This document shows positions 1 to 13,884 of a stretch of 64,000 bases of DNA, one piece after another. The translations under genes and the position numbers were made by a program. The stretch spans positions 23,696,001 through 23,760,000 of the forward strand of contig NC_092340.1 of NCBI RefSeq assembly GCF_046630445.1, in the 5' to 3' direction. Within the stretch, counting starts at the first letter, position 1; each line of letters starts with the position of its first letter. The notes under the pieces are model-generated. The model saw only the letters and a program-made list of their open reading frames with translations. It was not told the DNA's origin and ran no database searches. Origin of the DNA: Rutidosis leptorrhynchoides. Lineage: Eukaryota > Streptophyta > Magnoliopsida > Asterales > Asteraceae.

Positions 1-1456
1 CAGGCCACATTGCTATAAATTCGCAGTTTTGGTTGATAAAAAAAATATATATATTTTTCTTTTCTCTTATCCTATGTATCAAATATCACTCCAAATATTA
101 ATCTCAATTTGTAATTTTAATTTTAAGTTAGTGATAATAATAAGGTTAGGTTAGTCGAATGTCTTAAGGTTTTGCAAGTTGAAACTCTGTCCGTGTACCA
201 CTACGCTATTAATATCCACTGTAAGTTATGTTTAATTTTATTGTTAAATTAATGTCTCGTAGCTAAGTTATTATTATGCTTATTTAAGAGGAAGTAATCA
301 TGATGTTGGGCTAAAATATTAAGACGGGGTAATTGGGCTTTGTACCATAATTGGGGTTTGGACAAAAGAACGACACTTGTGGAAATTAGACTATGGGCTA
401 TTAATGGGTTTTATATTTGTTTAATTAAATGATAGTTTGTTAATTTAATATAAAGATTTACAATTGGACGTACCTATAAATAACCATATACACTCGATCG
501 GACACGATGTGCGGGATATTTATAAGTACTAATAATCGTTCATTTAACCGGACACGGGAATGGATTAATAGTTTATGGACTTATTAAAACAGGGGTGAAT
601 TATGTACAAGGACACTTGGCGTAATTGTTAACAAAGTATTAAAACCTTGGGTTACACGCAGTCGATATCCTAGTGTAATTATTAAACAAAGTATTAAGAC
701 CTTGTTACAGTTTAAGTCCCTAATTAGTTGGAATATTTGACTTCGGATATAAGGATAATTTGACGAGGACACTCGCACTTTATATTTATGACTGATGGAC
801 TGTTATGGATAAAAAGCAGACGTACATATTAAATAATACAGGACAAAGGACAATTAACCCATGGTACTAAACTAAAAACAACACGTCGAACATCATGATT
901 ACGGAAGTTTAAATAAGCATAATTTATATATTTCATATTTAATTGCACTTTTAATTATCACACTTTTATTTACTGTCATTGTATTTGATTGCATTTTTAA
1001 TTATCGTACTTTCTAATTATCGCACTTTATTTATTGTCATTTTATTTATCGCAATTCCATTATCATTATTTACTTTACGCTTTAAATTAAGTTGTATTTA
1101 TTTTTAATATTTTACATTAGGTTTTAACTGCGACTTAAGTTTTAAAATCGACATACCGGTCATTAAACGGTAAAACCCCCTTTTATTATAATAATACTAC
1201 TTATATATATATATATATATATATATTTGTATTTTTTACATAGCGTTAAACTTGGCTAAGTCTCCCTGTGGAACGAACCGGACTTACTAAAAACTACACT
1301 ACTGTACGATTAGGTACACTGCCTATAAGTGTTGTAGCAAGGTTTAGGTATATCCACTCTATAAATAAATAAATAACTTGTGTAAAATTGTATCGTATTT
1401 AATATTTTTTTCGTAGTAAAAATATAACTATTTTGTATACACCTCTACGCACATCA
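1..1456 (+). mobile_element. Athila/Tat-type LTR, 3' portion, left end outside window
   Basis: The stretch aligns by eye, at clear but imperfect identity, with the last three quarters of the LTRs of element E (32270-33642). Shared landmarks are the block around 190-260, the block around 700-790 with the 'gacttcggatataagg' motif, and the terminal block with 'ctccctgtggaacgaacc' at 1263-1280. It ends in CA at 1456. No tRNA-Asp primer site follows, so this is a solo or truncated LTR. It is older than E because of many substitutions. No coding region is supported here. Confidence 0.8.
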
Positions 1457-1457
1457 A

Positions 1458-1514
1458 TGGTTAAGGGCATGTGTGATTAACGAGAGGTCGCGGGTTCAAG
1501 CCCGGGCAGTGGCG
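1458..1514 (+). other. tRNA-like (SINE-head-like) module in LTR-1
   Basis: A box A-like 'tggttaagggc' at 1458 and a box B-like 'ggttcaagccc' at 1493 lie 35 nt apart, as in RNA polymerase III internal promoters. Related modules occur at 6670-6726 and, reversed, at 9172-9226, each next to an (ATT)n tract. I see no complete cloverleaf, so this is not called as a working tRNA gene. A tRNA-derived SINE head or a fossil tRNA taken up by the LTR family is the best reading. Confidence 0.5.
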
Positions 1515-1549
1515 TTTATTTTTTTTAAAAGCTTGATACTCTAATGTAG

Positions 1550-1585
1550 TAATTTTATTATTATTATTATTACTATTACTATTAC

Positions 1586-1663
<78 letters not shown>

Positions 1664-1678
1664 TACTATTACTATTAC

Positions 1679-1730
<52 letters not shown>

Positions 1731-1951
1731 GTTATATTATTGTTAATATTATTAGTATTATAACTATTATTATTATTATTATTATAATTATTACTAATAC
1801 AAGTATTAAGTATCATTTATTATTATTATTATTATGATTTTGATTATAGTTATGAGTATAATTATTATTATTATTATTAAGTATTAGGTATTATTATCTT
1901 TATTATCATTATTAGTATTGTTATTATTAAAAATTATTATTTTTACAACTA

Positions 1952-1988
<37 letters not shown>

Positions 1989-2150
1989 TTTACTACTAAT
2001 ATCATTATTATTATTATTACAACTATATTATTATTAAAAGAATCATATTTAGTAAAATTATCTTTTTATTTAAGTTATTATTAAAATTATCATTTTATTT
2101 TCATTAACACTATCATTATTATTATAAATATCACTATTAATATTATTATT
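1550..2150. repeat. (ATT)n / (TAA)n-rich tract
   Basis: Long, partly perfect ATT trinucleotide repeats with ACT and GTT variants. The 91-residue Ile/Asn reading frame across it is a repeat translation product, not a gene. Confidence 0.95.
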
Positions 2151-2162
2151 ATAATTATAACA

Positions 2163-2167
<5 letters not shown>

Positions 2168-2258
<91 letters not shown>
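2168..2258. repeat. (TA)n microsatellite in LTR-1
   Basis: About 40 TA dinucleotides with a single interruption. The D 5' LTR carries (TA)n tracts in its corresponding part, and solo LTR S inserted in one of them. Confidence 0.95.
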
Positions 2259-3275
2259 TTATTACATACCTATACTAATATTACATAGTTTTATATTTTT
2301 AAACAAAATATTATTTTTATTATTAAGTGATACATAATATATAAATATATTATACAATATAGATAGTAATATAATTATATATGTAAAAATTAAACTTAAT
2401 ACATTATAAACTTAGTTGATTAATATTATACGTGTTAATATATATACTTGATATAGGTTCGTGAATCCGAGGCCAACCCTACATTTGTTCAATGCCGTCA
2501 TATGTATTTTTACTATAAAATACAGTATCGCGAGTTCATTTGATTCCCTTTTACTCTTTATATTTTTGAGACTGAGAATACATGCGCTATTTTTATAACT
2601 GCTTTATTAAATGCTTTTGAAATATATTTTGAACTGAGAATATATGAAATGCTTTTATAAATGTTTGACGAGATAGACGCAAGCAAAACATTCCTCGAAT
2701 GAATTATTATGCAGACAGAAGTTCTGTGGATTATTATTGAATTAGTTGGACGTGATAATTGCCACTAATTGTTATGAATATTTTCCCCTGATTATTATTT
2801 CTTGGTAACCTAAGAATTAGAAACGGGTATAGCCCTAATTCACACAAATCCTAAAGGTAGCTACCGGGTTTAACACCCCCACCCAGAATGTTCACTAGAC
2901 GGAAGGGCTAGTGAGCGTAGTGTTTAGTACTTCGAAGTTTATATATTATACAGATGAGATGTTCTGTTTTGGGATATTATTTATGCGCATTATATGTTAA
3001 GTTCGGTTACCATGTTGAGCAATGAAATCGAAATGAATGTTATGTATCGAGAGAATGATTTTTATACACAGGTTATGTGTATTAGTTTTGTGCACGAGAT
3101 ATGTGCACGATTATTTAAAAATCGCGAGGCAACCTACGGGGGTGAAAAGGATAGGACCTACTCTGCTAAGCATTATGAAAAATGGTTTCATACACAAGAA
3201 AGGTGTACTGTATTTGAATCTTGTGGTCTATCAAAATGATGAATTTTATTGTTTACGATAAACTTATGAACTCAC

Positions 3276-3289
3276 CAACCTTTTGGTTG
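3276..3289 (+). other. Conserved LTR hairpin (LTR-1 copy)
   Basis: Inverted repeat CAACC-TTTT-GGTTG, followed by 'aaagcatgtttattctcagg'. The same arrangement is present in D (31066-31079), S (7769-7782, minus), both LTRs of B (11228-11241 and 18501-18514, minus) and, with altered pairing bases, in F and G. Function unknown; probably an RNA fold in the LTR transcript. Confidence 0.6.
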
Positions 3290-3615
3290 ACAATTGAAAG
3301 CATGTTTATTCTCAGGTATGAAAGAAATCTTCCGCTGTGCATTTGCTCATTTTAGAGATATTACTTGGAGTCATTCATGGCATATTTCAAAAGACGTTGC
3401 ATTCGAGTCATTAAGTTCATCAAGATTGATAAGAAGTCGTTGATAGATTGATATATTAGGGAATGCTATGCATGCCTGTTTAACTTTTGATGAAATGAAA
3501 GTTTGTCTTTTAAAAATGAATGCAATGTTTGTATAATATATCATATAGAGGTCAAGTACCTCGCAATGAAATCAACTATTGTGAATCGTTTATAATCGGT
3601 GTACGGGTCCTTTCA

Positions 3616-5182
3616 TATATTAGCCACGAGCACATCACGACCCCGCTCTAAATGAAAAAGACGATTATGAGAAATATGAAGAGGAGTATCCCCAATCCAA
3701 AGATCTCTCCCAAATCTAATCGAACTCCCGTCACCTAGCTTCATCATAATAACGTGTTTAGGAATCAAATTAAGATCAAACATCTTAGCACAATAATTAA
3801 CAATGTTGTCCCAAACCCCCTTCACATTTGACCTCTCGAACGAATCCCCATGTAAAGCTTTAATCACTTTAGACCACAACATATCACCACTCGTAAGAAA
3901 CCTCAACTTCCATTTTAGAACCAACACCATATTAAATGCCTTAAGACTACCATTGTTTAGACTGCCTTTATCAAGAGGAGCAAGAACATTATCCCATTTA
4001 ATTTAACTCATTTTATTCGTGCCATTAGAGTAACCCCAAAAAAATCTCGAGCGCATGGATTCTAATTCATTAAGAACACTAACCGGGCACTTAAATAAGG
4101 AGAAATAATATATACCCAATGAACCCATAATAAACTTAATTAGCGTAAGCCGAGCTCCAAACGATAACAAAGACACCTTCCATGCTGCAAGTCTCTTATT
4201 GAATTTATTAACAAGATCGTTCCAAGGTACAATATAATTCATATTAGCACTGATCGGAAGCCCTATATATTTAGTAGGAAGAACTCCTACCTTACACCCA
4301 GTATTCGCAGCATACCGAATCACATCATCTTGTCCAACACCAACACCAAAAAGATGAGATTTGCTCACATTAATACGAAGACCGGAGGCTAAGAAAAAAT
4401 ATGAAGAACACGAATGATATTCTCCAAGCAACATAAGTTCCACTCCGACATAATAATCACATCATCCGCATATATTAAATGAGAAAGTCTCATACCAAGA
4501 TTACCTAACTGCTTGAATTAAATTAGAAGCAACGCCTTCTCCATCATATAATGAAGACCCTCCATCATGATAATAAACAAATACGGACTAAGCGGATTAC
4601 CTTGACGTAATCCCCTCTTTATAGGAAACTCTTTTGTGGGGCTACCGTTAATTAACACCGAAGATCTAGCTGAATATAAACACCCTTTTATCCAACTTCT
4701 CCACTTTATCTCGAAGCCAAAACAATCTAACATATGATCCAGAAACTTCCAATCCACCGAATCATAGGCTTTTTCAAAATCAATTTTAAATAACAGCATC
4801 TTCTTCTTATTCTTTTTCATCCATGATATAGTTTCACTCAACATAAGAGGGCCGTCTAAAAATCTTTCTCCCTTTAACGAAAGCCGATTGCTCCAGGAAA
4901 ATAATATTATCGATCACATGAGCAAGACGATTCGTGATGACCTTCGAGATAATCTTATAAAATGCACCAACCAACTAAATAGGCCTGTAATTTGCAATAA
5001 CAACAGGGTTAGACACTTTCGGAATAAGAGCCAAGAAAGCAGAGTTAGCTCCTCTCGGCATCACGGAAGTATTAAAAAAATACGAAACATCATTGATCAG
5101 GTGAGATTTAATAAGATCCCAATAGTGTTTGATGAAAAAGAACGTAAAGCCATCGGGGCCTGGGGCTTTATTACTACCACAC
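3616..5182 (-). pseudogene. L1-type LINE reverse transcriptase fragment, broken
   Basis: Read on the minus strand, this encodes a plant L1-like non-LTR reverse transcriptase that would copy its own RNA at a nicked target. The frame 4844-4518 carries the RT signature 'FKIDFEKAYDSVDWKFL' and 'RGLRQGNPLSPYLF'. The YADD active-site codons lie at about 4461-4474, between frames, so a frameshift separates them. The 4443-4003 and 3930-3613 frames continue with the thumb and the C-terminal region seen after RT in plant L1 ORF2. Upstream, 5180-4850 encodes the start of the RT domain with stops. Endonuclease, ORF1 and poly(A) tail are absent: the fragment is bounded by LTR-1 on one side and the start of element D on the other. 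It is the oldest layer in this part of the nest. Confidence 0.9.
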
Positions 5183-5352
5183 TGTGACGACCAGGAAATT
5201 TTTGACCAAATTTAAACTTAATCTTCATATGATTTTGACACGATAAGCAAAGTTTATTTAATTGAATCTCAGAATTTTTGAACTAATTTAATATATTCAT
5301 TTACCCTGTGACTATTCACAAACAAATGTTGTAAATAAATATGTAAATATAC

Positions 5353-5470
<118 letters not shown>

Positions 5471-6669
5471 GAAAGCTATACATAAATAATATCATAAGTT
5501 TTAATTAATAAAGATTCAATATATTATAATTAGTAAGTATGATATAATTAATGATTTGTATTATGTTAAATTTAATTACAAGTTTAAAAATATAATTGTT
5601 ACAATCATTACTTTCATTATCATTATTGTAAATATTAGTATTTGTATTATTAATATTAATATTTTTAATATAAAAATATATATAAAAATATGTAAAATAT
5701 GATATGTACAATTATTATTAATATTAGTGATATTATTATCATTATTATTTTTATTAATATTATTATTATTATTAGTTTCATTATTATTAATAAAATTAAT
5801 ATTAAACACTAATGTTTATATATTGAATATTATTTTGTTTCTTTAATCCAAGAATCTTTTCTTGTCTCTAAACTTGTAAAAATCAGATTCAATCAGATAT
5901 ACCCAAAAATTCTTGTTAGCAATCCACATCAAACTTTATTTTTTATTCTATTTTCCTGACCTTCTTCTCTTGAGTACAGATTCCTTGTCGACCACTTCTG
6001 CTAAATAACAAACGTTTATACTGTTTCAATTATTCATCATATTCGATTATATAACTGCTATTAATCAATGCTAATCAAAAATCAAAACATTGAAACTAAG
6101 AACAGACCCATTCTCTGTTCTTGAGTGAAATTACCAACAACTTGATTTCAAAACAAAATTCAAAAACTATGAATGCAGTCTTGTGAGGAATCCTCTAGTG
6201 AACATTTATGCAAAGTTGCATCCCTCAATTCCTAATATCGAGTTCAAATTTACGAGTCAAACCTTAATTTCAAAAAGTCAAATATTTAGTTCTTTCGTGA
6301 AATTTGTAAGCGTATTGATGTTTCTGATTCAATTAATGGTTGAGAAAGATTCTAGGAGTGAATTGAAACCTATTTCGTGTTATAAACTTTGTCGAAAACA
6401 GTCTTGAATTCGAAATTAGTGTTGGAGTTGTGAAGGGTTCTTCGCCACTACAGCAACCTGTTTTAAATTTGATTTGTTTTTCTAATTATCTAATAAACGA
6501 ATGATTTCTGTTTGATAGCAGAACCTCAATCGAACTGGTAACTAGTTGTTAAGATTGGTATATGGTAATTGATCGAGTTATATTATGAAGATGAAGGAAA
6601 GGAAACAGATAGAAAGATGGTTGAATATAGTCGAATTGGGTATTAGATAGAAATGCAAGAACATCAGAC

Positions 6670-6726
6670 TGGTTAGGCGTGTGACAAGTGAACGAGAGGT
6701 CTCGGGTTCAAGTCTGACTAGTGGCA
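6670..6726 (+). other. tRNA-like module in D LTR
   Basis: Box A-like 'tggttaggcgt' at 6670 and box B-like 'ggttcaagtct' at 6705 are 35 nt apart. A T-run follows at 6727-6733, which could act as a Pol III stop. The flank 'ttgaggtagttttcatttt' before the ATT tract also occurs next to the module in S. Confidence 0.5.
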
Positions 6727-6758
6727 TTTTTTTAATCCGATTATTGAGGTAGTTTTCA

Positions 6759-6761
<3 letters not shown>

Positions 6762-6853
<92 letters not shown>

Positions 6854-6854
6854 G
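6762..6854. repeat. (ATT)n microsatellite in D LTR
   Basis: About 30 perfect ATT units, with looser ATT/ATC-rich sequence continuing to about 7300. The overlapping Ile-rich reading frame is not a gene. Confidence 0.95.
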
Positions 6855-8834
6855 TGATGTGATTATTAGTGTTATAATTATTATTATTACCATGTGTATA
6901 AATATTATAATCATTATCTTTATTATTATTACTACTAGTATTATTAAGAATTATCATTAATTTTATTCTCATCATCATTAATAATATTATCATTATTATT
7001 AAAATCAACATGTTTAGAAGTATCATTTTTAGTATAACTATTATTATTATTATTATCATAACCCTAGTTACAATTATGATGATGATTATTATTATTATTG
7101 TTATTACTAATACTATTATCAATATAAGTATTATTATTAAGTAATATGATTATTAATATTATCATTATTAATAAGATTTCTATTATTATTATTATTATTA
7201 TTAAAAGTATCAGTATTAACAATATCATTATTAGTATTATTATTAATAAAGTTATTATTATTACTATTATTAGTAAATCATTATTATTATCTAAACTATC
7301 ATTTTAAACGGATAAATATTTTGTATATAAAATATACTTATTACATATACTATAATTATATTAATATTTCACATAACTATATATATCAAATCTATTAATA
7401 TTATTTACTTAAATACTTACATATAACAAACTATTGATTTTTTTTATATAACACTAAACAATTATGTATATAAATGTGGATAAATTAATATAACTATATA
7501 AATATTAATCATTCCGAATATATATACACAAATTAAATATATATAATATATAAATTAAGATATAATAAATAAAATTGATCAGTTACGATTATATGTTTTA
7601 ATATATATATTGAAACGACCCGTCCTAATCCATCTGGACGAAGTCTTCAACAGCTGGTCCTATTGCGAGGTTCTGACCTCTTTATGCCCTGAATGACTCC
7701 ATGTAATATGAGCAAATGTACAGCGGAAGGTTTCTTTCATACCTGAGAATAAACATGCTTTAACCTGTCAACCAAAAGGTTGGTGAGTTCATATGTTTAT
7801 CATAAAATAAAAAAATTCATCATTTTGATAGACCACAAGATTTAAATGCTGCATGGTACAAATGAGCCTGAATCCTATACCCACCTGTAATGTACATGTG
7901 ATATCTTTTAAATACAGTACACCTTTCTCGTGTACGAAATCATTTTTCATAAATCTTAGTAACTGTACACATATCTTGTGCATAAAAACAACATATACAT
8001 AACCTGTGTATAAAATCATTCTCTCAATACATAACATTCACTTTTCATTGCTTTCATAACTTGGCTTGGTAACCGACCTTAACATATAATGCACATAATA
8101 ATATCCCCAAAACAGAACATCTCGTCTGTATAATAATCATATAAACTTCGAAGTACTAAACACCACGCCCACTAGCCCTTCCGTCTAGTGAACATTCTGG
8201 GTGGGGGTGTTAAACCTGGTAGCTACCTTTAGGATTCGCCTGAATTAGGGCCATACCCGATTCTAATTCTTAGGTTACCAAGCAATAATAATCAGGGAAA
8301 AAAATATTCACAACAATTAGTGGCAATTATCAAGTCCACATAATTCAATAATAATCCACAGAACTTCTGTCTGCATAATAATTCATTCGAGGAATGTTTT
8401 GCTTGTGTCTATCTCGTCAAACATTTATAAAAGCATTTCATGTATTCGCAGTTCAAAAATATATTTCAAAAGCATTTAATAAAGCAGTTGTAAAAGTAGC
8501 GCATGTATTCTCAGTCCCAAAAATGTAAAGAGTAAAAGGGAATCAAATGAACTCACCATACTGTATTTTGTAGTAAAAATACATATGACGACATTGAATA
8601 AGTGTAGGGTTGACCTCGGATTCACGAACCTATATCATTTATATATATATTAACACATTTAATGGTAATCAAACAGAGTTGGTGATTAAATGGTTATTTT
8701 AATTATATGTTTTATTAATAACTTAATTAATTACATTTATTATAAAAAATATTAATTTAGTTATGTGATATGTAGCAAATATGGTTTTATAACTAATCGT
8801 TATTTGATAAAATAATATTGGTAATAATAAAAGT

Positions 8835-9130
8835 TGTTTTATCTTAATAATAATAGTAATAGAAAAAATGATAATTTTTATAAAAATAATACTTTTAATA
8901 TTTATAATAATAATGATAACTTTACTGAAAATGTTAATTTAATAATAATGAATCCTAATAATAATAACTATAAAAATAATAATTTTGCTAATAATAATAG
9001 TACTAATATTTATATTAATAATTATAATGATAATAATACTACTAATAATAATACTAATACTTATGATAAAAATAAAAATATAATAAATATGATACGAATA
9101 ATAATAATAATACTAATAATAATAAAAATA
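8835..9130. repeat. AAT/ATT-rich imperfect repeat in S
   Basis: Degenerate AAT trinucleotide-rich DNA. The Asn-rich 106-residue frame here is a repeat product. Confidence 0.85.
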
Positions 9131-9171
9131 GAGATAAACTACCTCAAAGAATAAGTTCCAAAAATAAGTGC

Positions 9172-9226
9172 CCTTGCCCGGGCTCGAACCCGCAACCTCT
9201 CGTTCAACTCCCAACCCTCTAACCAA
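9172..9226 (-). other. tRNA-like module in solo LTR S
   Basis: On the minus strand, box A-like 'tggttagaggg' (9225-9215) and box B-like 'ggttcgagccc' (9190-9180) are spaced as in tRNA genes. This copy is the best preserved of the three in the window. It lies at the equivalent place in the LTR as in D, so the module belongs to the LTR family and is not an independent insertion at each locus. Confidence 0.5.
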
Positions 9227-10827
9227 CGCTCTGTATATACATTTCTGTCTTAATTACCAGATGATATATCTATAACCCGAATATTTGTTTAAGTATCCCA
9301 TTAGTTCTTGTGTCAGCCCAATAGAAAAACAGATAAGTAGATCACGACCCAATAGCAATTTATAAGCCCAATAAACCTATTTAACCTAGCCCAACTTCAT
9401 TGATAATATAGCTCGTGATCTAGGAATTATATAGGGAGATTTTGGTTCGTGATTTTTAATTGAAAACAAGAACACAAAAACAGCCGTATGTTCAGTTAAA
9501 TCATCATTATTTGGTGACGTTTTGATCATCACGATCATCATTGTGATATTCATCATCACATAAATGATTTGTAACCATCATCACGCATCACCTATACTAC
9601 ACGTTCTTAAATTCCAACGTAACATAAAATTGGAGTATGAATTCAAAAGTTATCGGCCCAAAATCATAAACCAAGTCCAATAATAAAAATGTGTTCATGG
9701 CCTATTTTCTCAGTCTATCATTAAATTAGAAGCCCGACTTCATGCTCTCATCATAGCCCGTACAGTTTTTGTTGGCCCTCATCACCTCAGATTTACGGCT
9801 CTCTTTTGTTTGAGGTTTAAATAATTTAATCAGCACCTAACCACTTGTGCTATCACTTTCATCATATATTTTTTTTTATGTAGGGAGTTAGTGGGCAGAT
9901 AAATGTGTGGGGTTTGCTTGCTTTGCATGCGTTGGCCAACCAAAAAAAAATATAAATATGGGACGTGTACATCAATAAAGCCGATGGTTATAATGAGGAC
10001 ACAAGTTGCACCATTTAGAATTATGGAAATGGGACTTATCTGGTTCATTTTGTCGGCCAGAAACAATAGAAACACGAAATCTAGCAGGAAATAAGTTTTA
10101 TTTATCTTTCCCCTCATAAGTTATTCTCTAAACTTTCTTTCATCTTCTCTTCAACCGTTCTCAAAATAGAAAAATCAAATATAGTAGCGATTTGTAATGA
10201 TTTGCATTGAAGTCTCAGTTGCAAACCGAAGGTGATCATTAGTTGTAACGAGGAAGTGACTGCAGGAATATTAAAGTAGTTCGAAGGAGGTGGAGAGAGA
10301 GAGAGAGAAAGGGGCGGTTGATGGTTTTCAAGCTGTATCAAGTTAGTATTCGGTAGTGGTGGCGAGTGAGGAGATGGTTTACAATGAAACAGAAATTAAA
10401 TCGTAGGTGCTTCGTGGTTCCTGGGTGGTAAGATTGTTGTGGGTTTTACCAAAGGAAGGAATGATAATCGACGATGGTTCGTTTATGTTTGCTTGTAATA
10501 GAAAACAAAACAGGAACCCAGTGATGGGGTTGGTTCGAGTTACAATAAAAAGGTTGTTTGTGGTGACCGTTGAGAATAGCCGGGAGTGACTCTTGGTAAG
10601 TGAAAATTGTGGTATGTGAATTTAAGGTGGTTATACGTGGTGGTGCTTTAGTCTCGGGTGTCCTTGATTAACAGAGATAGAAGTATAAGTAGTAGTAACC
10701 AGTAATCGATTGATGATGAAGATAATTATGGGGATTGGAGGGATGGTTAAATGGATGGTTCGTTTATGGTGTTTATTTCTCAATTTGCAGTGAAGATACA
10801 TTTGATGTGCCAATGAAAGATTTTTGT

Positions 10828-10901
10828 TGTAACGACCCAACCCAATATACAATCGAACACGCATAAGAAATTTTTTTTTTATTACAGGGGAGTGCGCCAC
10901 G
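10828..10901 (-). mobile_element. Element C 3' LTR, piece left of B
   Basis: These 74 bp match 27785-27858 of the C 5' LTR nearly base for base. The break with B is marked by the ccacg duplication (10897-10901). Confidence 0.93.
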
Positions 10902-12860
10902 TGAAAGGACCCGTTCATATATATTATAAACGATTCACAATAGTTGATTACATCGCGAGGTATTTGACCTCTATATGATACATTCTACAAACATTGCATT
11001 CGTTTTTAAAAGACAAACTTTCTTTACAACGAAAGTTGACGGCATGTACACCATTTGATAATACATCCAACTATAATTGACATAATAATAATCTTGATGA
11101 ACTCAATGACTCGAATGCAACGTCTTTCAAAATATGCCATGAATGACTCCAAGTAATATTCTTAAAATGAGCTAATGCACAGCGGAAGATTTCTTTAATA
11201 CCTGAGAATAAACATGCTTTAAAGTGTCAACCAAAAGGTTGGTGAGTTCATAGGTTTATCATAACAATCATTTCAATATATTAATAGACCACAAGATTTT
11301 CGTTTATAAATATATGTACACTCGCAAGTGTATAAAAGTATTCTATAAGTTGTAGGCACTCGGTAACAAACCTTAACGTTCATGTTTTACCCTCTGAAAG
11401 TACGCCGAATCAGGTGTGTTATATAAACCTCGAAGTACTAAAGCATCCCATAGTCAGGATGGGGTTTGTCAGGCCCAATAGATCTATCTTTAGGATTCGC
11501 GCCTACCAGTCATACACCAGTAGTTATAGTTACCAAGCTAAGGGGATATTTCTGGTTTAAACCCACGTAGAATTAGTTTTAGTACTTGTGCCTATTTCGT
11601 AAAACAGTTATAAAATATGCATGTATTCTCAGCCCAAAAATATATAATGCAAAAGCATTTAAAAAGGGAGCTATGAAAACTCATCATACTGTATTTCGTA
11701 GTAAAAATACATATAACGTCATTTAACAAGTGCAAGGTTGGCCTCGGATTCACGAACCTATATTAATTATATATATTTATATGTTGGTCAATATTTTTCT
11801 AACAATTTTTGGTCAAGTCATAGTGTACCACAATCCTAATGCTCGAGACTAATATGCAAAAGTCAACAAAAGTCAACTTGACCCAAAATGACTTCTAAAA
11901 TTTATACGTGTTTATTATATAACTTAACTATAGTCGTTTTATATATTTAAATATATTTATTAGATTTTATAATAATAAAAGTCATTTATTAATAAAAATT
12001 TATATTAACGTTTATATATAATATATACTTTTATATATCTTAAGTAGTAAAATTTATAAAGTTCACTTAATATCGTAAAACTATAGTGGTAAGTATTATT
12101 AATGTAATTATATTACGCGTGGTGAAAAATATCTTTGTATCCCCTATTTATTTGATAAAATAATATTGATCATAATAATAATAAGTAAAAGTTGTATTAT
12201 TTTGTAATAATAATTATTATTATTCTATAACAATATTTATATTTACTAAAAATGGTATTATGATAAAATGATAATACTAACATAATAGTAATAATGATAT
12301 TTTATAATAACAATGATATTTCTATTAAAATAATAACGACGATAGTAATAATAATCATTTTAACAATAATACTAAAATTCAGTTGACTATAACTTCTAAT
12401 CCGTTTATCGAAACCATTCGATATCTAAATGAAAAGTTCTTAATTTTTCGCTAGCTTTCCAATGACATGCATATCATATACCCTATCTCAGTAGCATATG
12501 TATCTAATTCAGGATTCAACAAACCTATCTAAGGACAATATCGAATGTACAAGCATGCATAATCCTATATACTCGAGCACTAGTCAGGGATACACTATTG
12601 ATATATAAAAGTTAAGTTATGAGTGCTCACGTATCAATATTGAGATTCAATATTGCAGGAAAGTACGTAGACGCAACGGAGATGATAAACACTAGATTGA
12701 CCTCACGAGCATACCCATGAACCATACCCATCACCTCCATAGCTATAACCCATAATTTCCTTAGCTTTGACTCATTCAAAAAACTATTTTGAAATCACTC
12801 GGACATCACTCCGTCGTAATATTTTATGTATACTAATAATATCTTGAAATAATACAGAGC

Positions 12861-12891
<31 letters not shown>

Positions 12892-13884
12892 AATCGATTG
12901 AGAGAGTTTAGAGAAATATATTTTCAAGTTTCTATGAAATAATGAAACCTATTGAATTCTATTTATAATAGATTTTTGAATTATTAAAGTGAATTATTAA
13001 AGTATGAATTATTAAAGTGAATTATTAAAGTATGAATTATTAAAGTGAATTATTAAAGTATGAATTATTAAAGTGAATTATTAAAGTATGAATTATTAAA
13101 GTGAATTATTAAAGTTAAAGTAAAGTAAAAGTAAAGTAAAGGTAAAGGTAAAGTTAAAGTATAGTAAAAGTATAAAAACTATGTATGTATAATACGCGTA
13201 TAAATATATACAATATTAATTTAAATCGTTATATATATTTAATGAAATAAAATATAAATATCGTTATATTTATTATACTGGTTAAGTAATGAGTTGTCAA
13301 AAGTGATTCTAGATATTTATAAAAGTTATATACGTTTTAATAATAAAGTTCTTTTTAAACTGAAAATGTTTTTGTACGTTTGAAAATAGATTAATAGAAT
13401 ATTAGGGAAACCAATTTTCCACTAGCTTTTGTCTAACTTTCGTAAATGACACTTTTTATTTTTATTTATAAATAGCTTTACAAATTATTCTGAATATCGT
13501 TAAGAGGAATAGATTTTCTCAAATCATAGTGGACCTCTCAACAGAGACTTGTAATCATAATTCAATGTTTCTGATAATTCAATCATTTAATATATATATT
13601 TTTAATTTCGTCGATAATCATATTGAAACAAATACGTTCATATAAAGCATTATACGTTTAAATACTTTGTTGACATTTTCAATTTATAACATATACACAT
13701 ATACATACATATTCATATATGTTCATTTAATGGTTCGTGAATCATTGGAATTTGGTCGAGGTTTAAATGAATGTATAAACATAGTTTAAAATGCCTGAGG
13801 TTTAACTTAACAAACATTGCTTATCGTGTCAGAATAATATAAAGATAAAGTTTAAATTTAGTCGGAAATTTCTGGGTCGTCACA
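10902..13884 (-). mobile_element. Element B 3' LTR
   Basis: 2983 bp, TG...CA termini on the minus strand (starts TGTGACGACC at 13884). Contains the conserved CAACC/GGTTG hairpin at 11228-11241, a 28-bp minisatellite and a TA run. It is 70 bp shorter than the 5' LTR, explained by two fewer minisatellite units (56 bp) and a shorter TA run (14 bp). Confidence 0.93.
12978..13115. repeat. 28-bp minisatellite, 5 units, B 3' LTR
   Basis: Tandem repeat in which each 28-bp unit is itself two near-copies of 'gaattattaaagt'. Followed by a short array of 'aaagt' and 'aaggt' variants to about 13165. Confidence 0.95.

Larger units (their letters stand above)
1457..3615 (+). mobile_element. LTR-1: chromovirus-type LTR, 3' part
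   Basis: From about 2450 the sequence is closely similar to the 3' part of the D 5' LTR (30500-31406) and to the reverse complement of S (7611-8640): 'gataggttcgtgaatccgagg' type motif, the CAACC/GGTTG hairpin at 3276-3289, then 'cattctcaggta'-like and 'cgcaatgaaatcaa' blocks. It ends in TTTCA at 3615, directly against LINE sequence, with no primer-binding site, so it is a solo or truncated LTR. The 5' part is missing; its place is taken by the Athila LTR ending at 1456. Short ORFs at 2994-3261 are not considered genes. Confidence 0.75.

Noticed and set aside
1458..1514. Functional tRNA gene
   Set aside because: Internal promoter boxes are present but no full cloverleaf or acceptor stem could be made, and it sits at the same place in several LTRs.
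1541..1816. Ile/Asn-rich reading frame of 91 residues
   Set aside because: It is the translation of an (ATT)n microsatellite. The same applies to frames at 5505-5809, 6718-7122, 8834-9154 and 29922-30251.
9830..10117. 95-residue minus-strand ORF in solo LTR S
   Set aside because: Sense to the LTR and partly hydrophobic, but the corresponding part of the D LTR has no matching frame.
12978..13165. CRISPR-like or centromeric tandem array
   Set aside because: The repeats are head-to-tail without unique spacers and lie inside an LTR; ordinary minisatellite.
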